From NCBI GenBank assembly GCA_014925825.1, contig JACGCK010000015.1, forward strand, positions 558,001 through 622,000: a DNA stretch of 64,000 nt, given 5' to 3'. The notes below the pieces were generated by a model, which saw nothing but the letters and a program-made list of their open reading frames with translations, was not told where the DNA came from and did not search any database. Made by a program: the position numbers and the translations under genes. Of the stretch, positions 11,139 to 20,756 are shown in pieces. Origin of the DNA: Pholiota molesta. Lineage: Eukaryota; Basidiomycota; Agaricomycetes; Agaricales; Strophariaceae. Each line of letters starts with the position of its first letter. Within the stretch, counting starts at the first letter, position 1.

Positions 11139-12318
11139 AATCGCTCTTGTGTTGCATCCGTTTTCTGGCGTGGCTGCAAGGGAAATCCAAAAAGTGCGTA
11201 TAGACTATCATCATCCTTCAAGTCTCGCAGGAGTCGAGTGATTCTCCCATCGTTTTCCCCAGCGTCCCAAGACACCCATACAAACTATATGCGCGAAGTT
11301 TTCTTTATCTCAGCGGCCAGCACTTCCGATTCATTGGCCACCGGGGATAACGCCAGTTGGCAAGATCCAATGACAACAATCGCACGACTACGCCAACAGA
11401 ACACATATCTGCTTGCCGACAAGCTGCAAGAACCGGAACGGTTCATGGCTTTAGCGACAACGGTGGGGGACAAGGCCATCGTGGCCGCGACAACTGCGAT
11501 GGAGAATGTGTCGAAAGTGTTTGAAGCTAAGCTTTATGAATTTGATTCCGAGCGCCGTCGCTGGGAGAAACGTGCAAAAAGCTCCGAAAAAGAGGTGGCG
11601 CTTTTGGAAACGGAACTTGATGAAGTCCAGCAAGAGCGCGATAACTTGAAGAAAACTATTCGTAAGCTAAAGGCCAACATTACGAACGTCTGATTGTAGT
11701 TATTCCTTAATGCATGGCGTTCTAATTTTTTCTGATGATGCAAAATATATTTCGCCCAGTCAAATTCTCAGCCTAAGGCCTAGTCTGCTGTTTTTCACGA
11801 CTTGGGTGTCAGATCTGCCTTATCTAGATGTTGAACCCCATAGACATAACCCCGTAGACCTACTACCTGTTGCGCAGAAGCTCCTCTGTACTTTTGATGG
11901 TCGGCGGATCGACATGCTGATCCTTAGCCGGGATGCGCTTCCACGCCAAATCGACAGCTGTATGTCAGATAATGGCGCCCAAGTTTCGTTCATGCGGCGT
12001 ACTGACTCCGTGTAGGACACGGATAGGCAGGCAGCTGCGTCAGGATCCGACAATTCACGCGATTGAATCTAGATTCTAGAAACAATTGTCCAGGATTCAC
12101 ACCGCCGGTCAAGACTTCGCCATCTTGACGTTCCTCAGACTGACGTGCCAGAATAAGTAGCGTCATCGCGAATGAGGACGACGAGACACCGGAAGAAGAA
12201 TAGGGTGCGTGAACCGCGTCCGACGACGCCACTGAAGTGATTCAGCGTCCCTGTGCGCGGTACGATGCCCGACAGTCAGAAGCGGACTACGCGGACGGCC
12301 AGCGCATTGGCCGCTGCA

Positions 12319-12440
12319 AAGAGGCAATTGGGAACATGGCAACATAAATACTGTGCAGTCACGCAAGGTGGCTGTGGGACAGCGCGTCCCATAGACTACA
12401 CTGGCTGGCGCGACGGGAGCGCATGTTTCGACTGCCTCTT
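12319..12440. repeat. Foldback module A1
   Basis: Outer arms AAGAGGCAATTGGGAAC (from 12319) and GTTTCGACTGCCTCTT (12425-12440). The centre reads TGTGGGACAGCGCGTCCCATA, with a GGGAC/GTCCC stem. Confidence 0.75.
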
Positions 12441-12540
12441 AGGACGGGCACAGCGCTGGTAGGTATTTGGATGGTGATATTGTGGGTGTTGATGAGAGAA
12501 AATGCGGAGAGTGCACAGCTGACGAGCAACGCGGTTTCCT

Positions 12541-12653
12541 CTACGGGCAATTGAGCTGCAACTCAGCATAGTGGAGCCAAGCGATCTGCCTGAGAGGCGC
12601 CACAAGCGCACAGGTCACCATCACTAGGCGGTATGTGGTCCAATCGCCTCTTG
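12541..12653. repeat. Foldback module A2, degenerate
   Basis: The 5' arm is reduced to GGGCAATTGAGC; the 3' arm GGTCCAATCGCCTCTT is recognisable. The inner arms are weak. Confidence 0.55.
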
Positions 12654-14454
12654 CGAAGAGCACGCCGCTGATATTTGTGTAGCGATAGAAGGTCATGGTA
12701 AAGAAACAGGCTGTCATATCTTTCAGGGCAGGGAGCGGGCGCCGAAGTGAAAGAGGGAGGACGACGCTCGCTGTCCTCTGCCCTAACGATGCTCGCCGTC
12801 CTCTACCATGACGTCAACACAGGACACTGGATGAGCATTGCGTCCCGTTGCGAGAACACAACTTCTAACAAGCAAAATGGCTCGGATGGATGGGAGAACA
12901 CAACAAGTACCGCGTATTAGACAACCCCAGGAGTCGAATATAAATATTTGGACGGTGCTTATCGTTTCCTATCCCCTCCGAGCCAAGTCGCATGCATAGC
13001 ACCGCAAGTACATCCCTCCCTAAACAAAGATCGCAGCCTCCAGTGGGGACTGTACCGCTGCGCGACGATGCCACCACAGTCTCTGAGATGTCTCCAGGCG
13101 CCGTGAAGTGCAACACAATCGCGGCAGGCGTAGGGCACCCGGATACGGCCCCCAGTGCTGTCGACCTAGAAGCCCGAACGCCGTGTCAAGTGACTCACAG
13201 CGCTCGCATCAAGACGAATGGCCGGTGTACAGATCAAAGCCAGTCCGGGGAGGGGGTGGCAGCGGCGTTTTGGGAGGAGGGTGGCGGTTTGGATGCAAGA
13301 CTGCAACGTTATCGATCATTTTGAGCGCGGCCCGGGTAGCCGTAGTTCCTGTGCCTGCGCACGGACCCGATACACAACATTCGTTGAGTTCGTTTCGTTG
13401 TCTTCCTCCCTCCATGCCCACTTCACGCCTCATGCAACCACTCCCCTGGATAGAGTCGAGTGAATGGTACATTCTCAGTGGAGCGGGGCTCACTCTCCCC
13501 AAGCGAGAGACTAGTCGCCGCCCGATCGCGCTATGCCACCCTATGTGCGCAGTTCACTGCTCAGTCCAGCTTCTATTGACGTTGCCACGTACGCTCCCCT
13601 AGGCGTCTCTCTTTGGCTGACCAGGTATGTTCCTCTGCTCCAGCCTTTTTGTTCATAGCCAAATTTACTTTCAGTCTAAGCAGCCTAACTCCGTTGGTCG
13701 CTCCCACCTCCTCAACACTTTCGGCGCTCATCTGGATCTCGTTTCGTTCCCGGTGGCTTCAGGGAGGGTGTGCAGCTCAGCGAGGGATCTCGTACCGAAG
13801 TAGGGGGAGACTCCTCGAGTTACATCTCTTCGTCCACGCCCCCCTTTCCTCCTAGTCCACACCGGCGTGGCTCACCCTGACCCGGCCTCCTTCACATTCC
13901 GTCCGCTCTTTGCGCTCACATGGGTGTGACGTGCAGAGTGCGCCGTGCGGATGAATGATAGGTGAGGCCGTCAGGGTGCACGCGCCGGGTGTCACAGCGG
14001 GAGGAGCCTTGGGTTGACGCCTCCGTGTGCCCAAGGATGGCGATGCCGTTGACGCGAACCGAATCTAGGAGCTGATCTCGTTTCGCGCTACTTAGTCGTC
14101 GTATTTATGGGAGGCACGAACGAGGTCTTTTTATCATCACCGATGCCTCAGCTGCATGTCTTGTGTTGCTTCGACTCGCACAAACTGGCCGGGCTTGTGC
14201 ATCCGTGCGAGTATTCTGCGTAGTACTCATCCAATGGGCTGTATTTGTCTGGCATGGATATCGCGAAAATCCGTGTTTCTGCATACTGCGCCCAGGGGCG
14301 CCGCCTCTGTTCTGCGTGTAATTATCACCCGCGCCGAATTCGTCTCCTTTGCGGACTCCTAGTGATGAACGCGCGAGCGCTTGGCTCTGAATTGGTGTAT
14401 CCTTAAATTAGTTATAGTACGGACTGACAACGTCCGCGACAGCGATACACATGG

Positions 14455-15689
14455 TATGGGCGTTATAGTGTGCAAAAATTGTTTTCAAGTAAATAACGCA
14501 CATGTCCATGGATTTTTTATAAAATGACACACCTTTGTACTACTGAACACCATAAATTACACACGTTCTAACCTGGGTAAAAAAATGACACAGGTTAAAA
14601 GTAACACTATTTTTCTACACAGGTTTCTTGGGTGAACAAAATAAATAACACACGTCTAAACCTAGGTTGAAAAATGACACAGGTATGAACCTAGACTTAT
14701 TTTGCTACACAGGTCTCCGGTGAGACTGAAAACGTATATAGGTGGTATTTACCTAAATGACATACCTTTTGGCAACGCCGGGCTCGAGGTGCTGCCGCTG
14801 TCGTCTTTGTCATCCTCGTCGGCCGCGTCGTCCATTTCGAAGGCGGAGGGAGCACACGCGGGTGCGAACAGGGCGACTGTGCTCCCGGCGGCGTTCCCAA
14901 CGCTCGCGGACGATGTAGGCGGCTGGTGAAGAAAAAGCGGTTGACGTGGGCTAATACGTTACGCCGTCAGTTTCCATGATGGCGGCGGATGATCGGCGGC
15001 CTGGGGTGAGGTGGAAGGAAACTGTTGGCGCGGAGGCGAAGAGCGCCCCTTCATCCTCAGTGTCCTGCGCCTCGTCACCCGCGGCAGCGGCATCGAGCGC
15101 TTTACCTCCGCGAGGAGCGTCAGCGAGCCGCGGCCGCGCACGCGGTCGATGACACTTGACGACCACGACGACGATGATGTGAAGCTCCTCGAGCCCGACG
15201 CACAAACCAAGCTGAATGCAGACGAGAACCTCGCGATGCTGAACACGCTCTCCGCGGACCTGGCACGGTTCAACGAGATGCTGCGCGCGGGCGGCTCGCG
15301 GCTCCGCCCGGCGCATACATGGTGTTTGAGGCCAGAAAGCGCGGAGAGGAGGGCGGTGCCGGTGCGTATTGGCATACAGGCGGCGGGCGGGCGAGCGGGT
15401 GGCAAAGGGACGCGCTCGGCACTGAAGCTTGCGCTTGGTGTGTGAAGATTGTCACCAATCCGACCTGTGCAAAATCAATTGTTTGTTTATCACCTGTGTC
15501 ATTTTCTAAAGTGTTGTTGGACCTGTGCGCATTTTAACTTGCTAGTTAAACCTCTGTGTCATTTTCTTAAGTACCCTGAACCTGTGTAGTTTAAGATATT
15601 GGGGCTAGATACCTGCGTTACTTTATTCAAAACTAGTAATATGTGCGTATTTTACTCAAAAAGAATTATTGCACACTATAACGCCCATA
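14455..15689. mobile_element. 1235 bp TIR DNA element with 6 bp target duplication
   Basis: The ends are perfect inverted repeats of 21 bp beginning TATGGGCGTTATAGTG, extending to about 30 bp with two mismatches. The flanks are direct ACATGG repeats (14449-14454 and 15690-15695). Subterminal copies of AATGACACAGGT lie inside the left end and in inverted orientation (CCTGTGTCATTTTC) inside the right end, as expected of transposase-binding sites. The collinear position in copy 1 (about 6605-6635) has the uninterrupted sequence, a paralogous empty site. No transposase is encoded, so the element is non-autonomous. The superfamily is not clear from a 6 bp duplication. Confidence 0.9.
14780..15450. 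other. GC-rich cargo of the TIR element
   Basis: The centre of the element is much more GC-rich than its AT-rich ends. It keeps open frames on both strands: plus 15011-15445 (acidic DDHDDDDVK stretch, then a helical LNTLSADLARFNEML segment) and minus frames across 14780-14920 with an acidic Ser-rich composition. This looks like captured host gene fragments, but I cannot identify the donors and no complete gene is present. Confidence 0.4.
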
Positions 15690-15795
15690 ACATGGCAACA
15701 GCATGATAAAGGGAGACGGCCCGCGCGAATGCGTCGCAGCGCAGTAGACGATGTGATTCAGTACAAGTGGGCACACCCATAAAACGGCGGCGATG

Positions 15796-15827
15796 TAAAA
15801 ATAAAAATAAAAATAAAAATAAAAAAA
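15796..15827. repeat. (AAAAAT)n microsatellite
   Basis: Five consecutive TAAAAA-type units ending in an A run, just downstream of the TIR element; absent at the equivalent place in copy 1. Confidence 0.9.
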
Positions 15828-15991
15828 CAAAATCAACTACCAGTGCGACCGCCAACCCGCGCGCCTGTGCACCAGACACCGATCTCGCTCGCGGCTACTC
15901 GATCCGAGTCGATGCAGCGGAAACGTCCGCACCTAAGACGCCGGCGGATAAGCACCAAGGAGCGGCGCCGACCCGTCGCGCGATGACAGCG

Positions 15992-16117
15992 TCTGCAAAT
16001 TGAAAGGAACGATTAAGGACGACCCATGTTTTGCGTCCAGCCATGCGCCTGTCGGGGGGTACGGCCCCACAGGGCACGTGGGCTCGACGGTAGATACGGG
16101 TGGGAATCGCTTCTTGG
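15992..16117. repeat. Foldback module, type B
   Basis: Near-identical to 6871-6996, with the central GTCGGGG/CCCCACAGGGCAC hairpin and the AATCGCTTCTT 3' arm. No A1/A2 pair follows; sequence similarity to copy 1 ends soon after. Confidence 0.75.
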
Positions 16118-16876
16118 ATAACGCGGATCGCGGAGGAGCGTACGTGGATAGAGTGCAAAGCAAGCGTCCGTAGAGATCCCAGTGCGGCCGCAAACGCGGG
16201 CGCGTTAAGAATCGCCAATGCCGTGCGCCAGACACCGATCTCGCTCGAGGCTCCATACTCCATAAAGGGTCGACCTTCGGTCTCCTCAACACCTTGCTGA
16301 TGGCGTCACATTATTCGAACGTCCAAATTCTCACCCAAGTTCTCAATGCAGACTTATGTTTAGGACAGGTTCATCAAATTATTTTCTTTTGATATACTTT
16401 AACTTACTTATACTTAATTAATGGCCCGGGTTATTATCACTTGTATGTGATTGATTGATGAGAAGCCTTGGAGAAGCCTGTAAATTGTAATCATTGCTAT
16501 AATCTTTTATTGTCAGACCTCGCTGGCGGCTGCACCCGCCACGCTCGGTCTTCGGAAACTGTAAAAGAATTAAAGTACCAAGTGTCATTTCTTCAACATT
16601 TCTTGGTCATTTTTCAACATTTTCAAACATTTCGCAAGTCGATAGGGAATGCATTGTTTGCTCGTGCTTGGCAATCCATGCTCAGGTAAATATTTACGAT
16701 TTCTCAACATTTTCACAAGTCGATAGGGAATGCATTGTTTGCTTGTGCCGTGCGCCAGACACCGATCTCGCTCGAGGCTCCATACTCCATCGATTGATGC
16801 AGCGGAAACCACCGCACCTAGGACGCAGGCGGATAAACGCTAAGCAGCGGTGACGACCCCGGAGAGATTAACAGCG

Positions 16877-17006
16877 TCTGCAAAGAAACGATTAAGGACG
16901 ACCCGTGCTTTGCGTCCAGCTATGTGCCTGTCGGGGGTACGGCCCCACAGGGCACGATGGCTCGACGGTAGATACAGGTGCCACTGAGGTGGGAATCGCT
17001 TCTTGA
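16877..17006. repeat. Foldback module, type B
   Basis: Arms around AAAGAAACGATT and AATCGCTTCTTG, with central GTGCCTGTCGGGG/CCCCACAGGGCAC. Confidence 0.75.
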
Positions 17007-17238
17007 GCAGTGCGGATCACGGAGAGGCGTGCATTGATGTACGGAGTGTCGTCGTGAATGAGGATGACGAGACAACTGAATGAATTTAAGAGAACGATGA
17101 CAGGGTGCGTGAACCGCGCCCGACAACTCCACTGCAGTTATTCAGGGACCAGGGTCCGCGCGCGCGGTGCAATGCCAGAAATTCACACGCGGATAGGTGC
17201 GCCAGCTCCGGACGACCAGCGCGATGATGGCCGCTGCC

Positions 17239-17349
17239 AAGAGGCAGTTGGGACATTACAGGATTGCTACGTCAAGTCAGGTGGCGGAGGGGCTGCGCGG
17301 CCTATGGATCACACTGGCGCGACGGGATTGGATGTTCCAACTGCCTCTT
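17239..17349. repeat. Foldback module A1
   Basis: Outer arms AAGAGGCAGTTGGGAC (17239-17254) and GTTCCAACTGCCTCTT (17334-17349) pair with one mismatch. The CAGTTGG/CCAACTG pair replaces CAATTGA/TCAATTG of the 1654 module, a two-sided change. Confidence 0.8.
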
Positions 17350-17477
17350 AGGATGGGCACAGCGCTGTGTGACTCGTATGACGATAGAGGCGGCGGCGTG
17401 AGCACGGAAGATGGGAAATTGGTAAGGGGACGAGGAGGACGCAAAAGTTGCTGACGAGCAACGCGGTTTGCTATGCA

Positions 17478-17589
17478 AAGAGGCAATTGAACAAAATTTT
17501 AAATCGAATCCAGTCAAGCGATGTCACTGTGAAGCTAAACAAGCCCGCAAATCGCAATCGCTCGACGGTATTTGGTTCAATTGCCTCTC
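17478..17589. repeat. Foldback module A2
   Basis: Outer arms AAGAGGCAATTGAAC (17478-17492) and GTTCAATTGCCTCTC (17575-17589). Inner arms GTCAAGCGATGT and GCTCGACGG. It starts 128 bp after A1 ends. Confidence 0.85.
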
Positions 17590-18905
17590 GGAAAGAGCGT
17601 ATAGCCGATAGTCACATATCAACATACAGTCGTCGTGATCAAGTGAGACGATGATGCACAGGACTCCAAAACATAGAGCCGACATCAAAGAGAAAGAGGG
17701 AGGACGGCACTCACCATCCTCTGCGATGACGACGGGCAGTAGGGAAATAATCTGAGGCAAACATCGCACCCCACCCCATTGCGGAAAGACAGCTTCTAAC
17801 GAGCAGAATGGCTCGGAGTGACGAACACAGTCTACTGTATCATAAGCGCATTCTTAGACGCCCTGCATGCTCTTGAGCACAGGGATTCGGACGACGCTTA
17901 TCGTTTCTCATCGCCTCCGAGCCGAGTCGCTCGCATAGAACCGCAGTTGAAACGAAGATTGCAGCCTCCAGAAGGGGACGGCAGGCGGATGAGTGGGTGG
18001 ATGGGATGCAAGCCTTTGCAAGCTCAGTTATCGATCATTTTTTTTTAGCGCGGCCCGACCAGCCGCAGCTCCTGTGCTCACGCACGGACCTGACGCGTAC
18101 TGGTTCGTTGCGTGCGTACCTTGTTGGGTTCGTTTCCTTCAGTGAACTCCCTCCCTCCGCGCCCGTTGCCCGCCTCATGCACCCATGCATCTGTATATAA
18201 TCAGCTTAACTGACACCCAATCTCAGTGGAGCAGGGCTCGCCCTCACGAACGAGAGAATCGTCGCCTCGTGAATGCGCTGTGTCTTACTATGCACATTAC
18301 ACTGCTCGGTCCTAGTGCCTACCTCATTGCCTGTGTCATGTACCTCCACTAAGCCTCTATCTTTGGCAAGACCATGTACATTCCTCCATTCCAGCCTTTC
18401 TGTTATCTAACCGTATGTATGGTCGGCACTCCGCCGCCGTTGTCCCCTGCTGCCTCCTCGATGCTTTTGGCATTCATCTGGATCTCGTTTCGCTCTAGTT
18501 GAGTTTAGGGAGGGTGCGGAGCTTAGCGATGCGTTTCGTAAGGACATAGGGGCCACATTCGCGGTATGTCTCGTCGTTTCCTTCCTTGCTCCGCCTCATT
18601 CGTATTCGGCCAGCTTTTGCGCTGATAGCCTGACTTAGACGTGGCTCACTTCGTCAAGTTACGCCGCCCGCGTTGTAGTCCTTGTGCACTCGAGGGCGTT
18701 CACCCTTTCACATGTACCCCCGACCTCCCGTTTCCGTCATACAACCGCCCGGCGTACTGCACCTCCCCATCGAGGCCCGACTCCGACGCCGCACTCGCAC
18801 TCGCCCTACCAACCATGGGCCCCTCGCTGCCACCGCCATCGGCTCAGCGCAATAGCTGGTCCAGTTCCTGCTGATGCCGCTGGCCGCATACGCATCGCCT
18901 AAGTC

Positions 18906-20020
18906 CACATTATACCACCCGAACGAATTTATCATATCCTGGATGGACACATGCCCCGCGCCTGCATTCAAAATAGAAGGCGGCTTTCCCCGGCGCAGCG
19001 TGGTTTCCTGACAAGGCTTCTCGTACGCCCTTTTTTTTGTTGTCCGTTTTATCTTATTCCATTCTTCCTCGCTGGCGTCTGCTGCGCTCTCCTCCAGGCT
19101 CCTTTCGTGTATGCGCTGTCGTCTTCGCATACCCCGCTTATCTTTCAACCGCCCATCTTTGTGTGCCGATGGGATTCTGTGGGCGTTCCTTTTGGTTCAC
19201 CACCCTGCGTGGCCGTGCCTTTCCTTCCATCCTATGCGCTGGCTTCGGTGACACGCCTGTTTTCTCGTGGTCCCTCAACCCTGCCTGATCCTGTTCAATG
19301 AAATGTTCAACGTGTGCGCTTTGTCTTGAGTCCTCAGTACAGATCCAACGCGGCCGTTACAGCCCATCCGCGCCCGCATCCCTCCGTCTTCCGTGGGCGT
19401 GCGGCGCGTGCTTCCGCTCGAAGCTGCGCGGCAGGTGCGCCTGCCTGGTGTTCTCTTTCCGCGGCACATCAATCAAGCACAGTGGAGGCGGTGTCATTAG
19501 GGGGGCACTATGGCCGCGAACGGGCACGGCGCGTGCTGGACCGTTCCTGGCGCGTTGCTCGGGACGAGAGTGGAGGCCGGTTGTCGCCCGCAAACCGCGT
19601 ACAGGCGGGAGGCACCCATATGGGCATTATAGTGTTACACCTGTCACCCACCCTCCCTTTCGCGCGCGGATGCGGCTGCTCGCCGTCGGCACCGAAATCG
19701 CTGGCATCGCCGGAGCATGGGCGCGTGTTGTTTGATCGTGTACATATTGTGTGCGCGTCTCGGTGAGACGTGCTGTAGGTAGTGTAGTGCCTGTCTATAT
19801 CACAAGGAATATATATATTTACTGACATTCGGACACGAAGGTCAGCGGGTGATTCATACTCATTCGGGGTGATGTAGAGCATCTACGGTACCGCCATCTA
19901 GTCCCGTACGAATATGCCATAGCCGCCGCCCACCCGCCTGAGCAGTGAGAACGGAGGTTAAGCACCCGGAGTGCGGCCCCCAAGACGACGCACGCGCGTT
20001 TCAACTTGGTTTCGGCACTG
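18906..20020. other. No supported gene; possible solo TIR fragment at 19619-19634
   Basis: Overlapping GC-rich frames on both strands are not convincing. TATGGGCATTATAGTG at 19619-19634 matches the end of the 14455-15689 element at all but one position and is followed by ACACCTGTCAC, similar to its subterminal repeats. No second end was found, so this would be a fragment. Confidence 0.4.
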
Positions 20021-20148
20021 CTCCGCGCCAGATTCTGGTCTCGCTCGAGGCTACTCCATCGATCGGTGCCGCGGAAACGAGCGAGTGCACTCAAACATGG
20101 GCGGATAAGCACTAAGGAGCGGCGGCGACGACCCGCGCGATAACGGCG

Positions 20149-20267
20149 TCTGCGAAGAAACGACAGCGATCCACATTGGGCGTCAAGCGACGTGGCAGCC
20201 TGTCGGGGGTGCGGGCCCACAGGGCACGGTGGGCTCGACGGTAGGTGCGGGTGGGAATCGCTTCCTG
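20149..20267. repeat. Foldback module, type B with A2-like inner arm
   Basis: This copy has both GTCAAGCGACGTGGC and GGCTCGACGG around the CCTGTCGGGGG/CCCACAGGGCAC hairpin, which links types A2 and B to a common ancestor. Confidence 0.75.
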
Positions 20268-20404
20268 CGCAGCGCGGATCGCGGGGGATCGTGCGTTGAT
20301 ATACGGAGTGTCTTCAGGGTCCGCGCGCGCGGTACAATGCCCGAGATTCAGAAGGAGGTGGATAGGTGCGCCCGCTGCGGACGATCAGCGCGGTGGCCGC
20401 TGTC

Positions 20405-20516
20405 AAGAGGCAGTTGAAATATCATATGGATCGCGACGTCAAGCAAGGTGGCGCTGGGGCTACGCGGCCCATGGATCACAGTGGCGCGACGGGACTGTAC
20501 GTTTCGACTGCCTCTT
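20405..20516. repeat. Foldback module A1
   Basis: Outer arms AAGAGGCAGTTGAAAT and GTTTCGACTGCCTCTT pair with one G-T wobble. The tail is AGGATGGGCACG. Confidence 0.8.
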
Positions 20517-20642
20517 AGGATGGGCACGGCGCTGTGTAAGTGTATGATGGGAGAGGCGGCGTGAGCGTGGAAGATGGGAAAGCGGTATGGGGACGAGGAG
20601 AGTGTGCAGGAGGTGCTGACGAGTACCGCGGGTTCTTTCCGC

Positions 20643-20756
20643 AAAGAAGGGATCGAATCACGATTGCAATATGTGCGAATCAAGCGATGTGACTGTGAGG
20701 CGACACAGGCTCACAAATCACAATCGCTCGATGACTTGTCGTTCAATCGCCTCTTG
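20643..20756. repeat. Foldback module A2, diverged
   Basis: The 5' arm has drifted to AAGAAGGGATCGAATC; the 3' arm GTTCAATCGCCTCTTG is intact. It starts 127 bp after A1. The central TGTGACTGTGAGGC/GCTCACAAATCACA stem is present. Confidence 0.7.

Larger units (their letters stand above)
10510..11693 (+). pseudogene. RING-H2/coiled-coil paralogue disrupted by insertion (copy 2)
   Basis: Exon 1 (10510-10567) and the 58-nt intron (10568-10625) match copy 1, and the first six zinc ligands survive (CTIC, CGH, HxxC). After LVNTLA the reading frame runs into an inserted segment, so the last ligand pair (CPFC in copy 1) is absent. The frame stops at 11006-11008. Sequence homologous to copy 1 resumes near 11180 with the linker and continues through the complete coiled-coil region to the stop at 11693. 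The insertion is flanked by near-identical 31-32 bp direct repeats (10679-10710 and 11139-11169) that resemble the missing CPFC region of copy 1. A cryptic intron removing the insert is possible, but neither flank gives a convincing splice that restores the zinc site. Confidence 0.7.
7560..16150. repeat. Large segmental duplication, copy 2
   Basis: This is the second copy of the block at 1-7030, interrupted by two copy-specific insertions: about 430 bp inside the RING gene (10711-11138) and a 1235 bp TIR element (14455-15689). Homology resumes after the TIR element in the sequence before module B (15840-16130 matches 6700-7020). Copy 1 is uninterrupted at both places, so both insertions followed the duplication. 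Confidence 0.85.
16190..18905. repeat. Diverged composite repeat (third copy)
   Basis: Contains modules B, A1 and A2 in order, then the same downstream landmarks as copies 1 and 2: ATTGCGGAAAGAC (17779), a TTATCGATCATTTTT/GCGGCCCG junction (18028), GGATCTCGTTTCG (18480) and GCATACGCATC near the end. There is a local tandem duplication of a GTCGATAGGGAATGC segment at about 16635-16668 and 16712-16747. No open frame is conserved with other copies. Confidence 0.7.

Noticed and set aside
10956..11175. N-terminal 70 codons of the frame opening at 10956
   Set aside because: They lie in the insertion and have no counterpart in copy 1; only the part from about 11180 on is homologous to the RING gene.
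18641..19766. GC-rich overlapping frames on both strands
   Set aside because: The 18684-18902 and 22040-22230 stretches are homologous parts of the composite repeat, but their frames are not conserved; low-complexity Pro/Ser/Arg composition on all frames.
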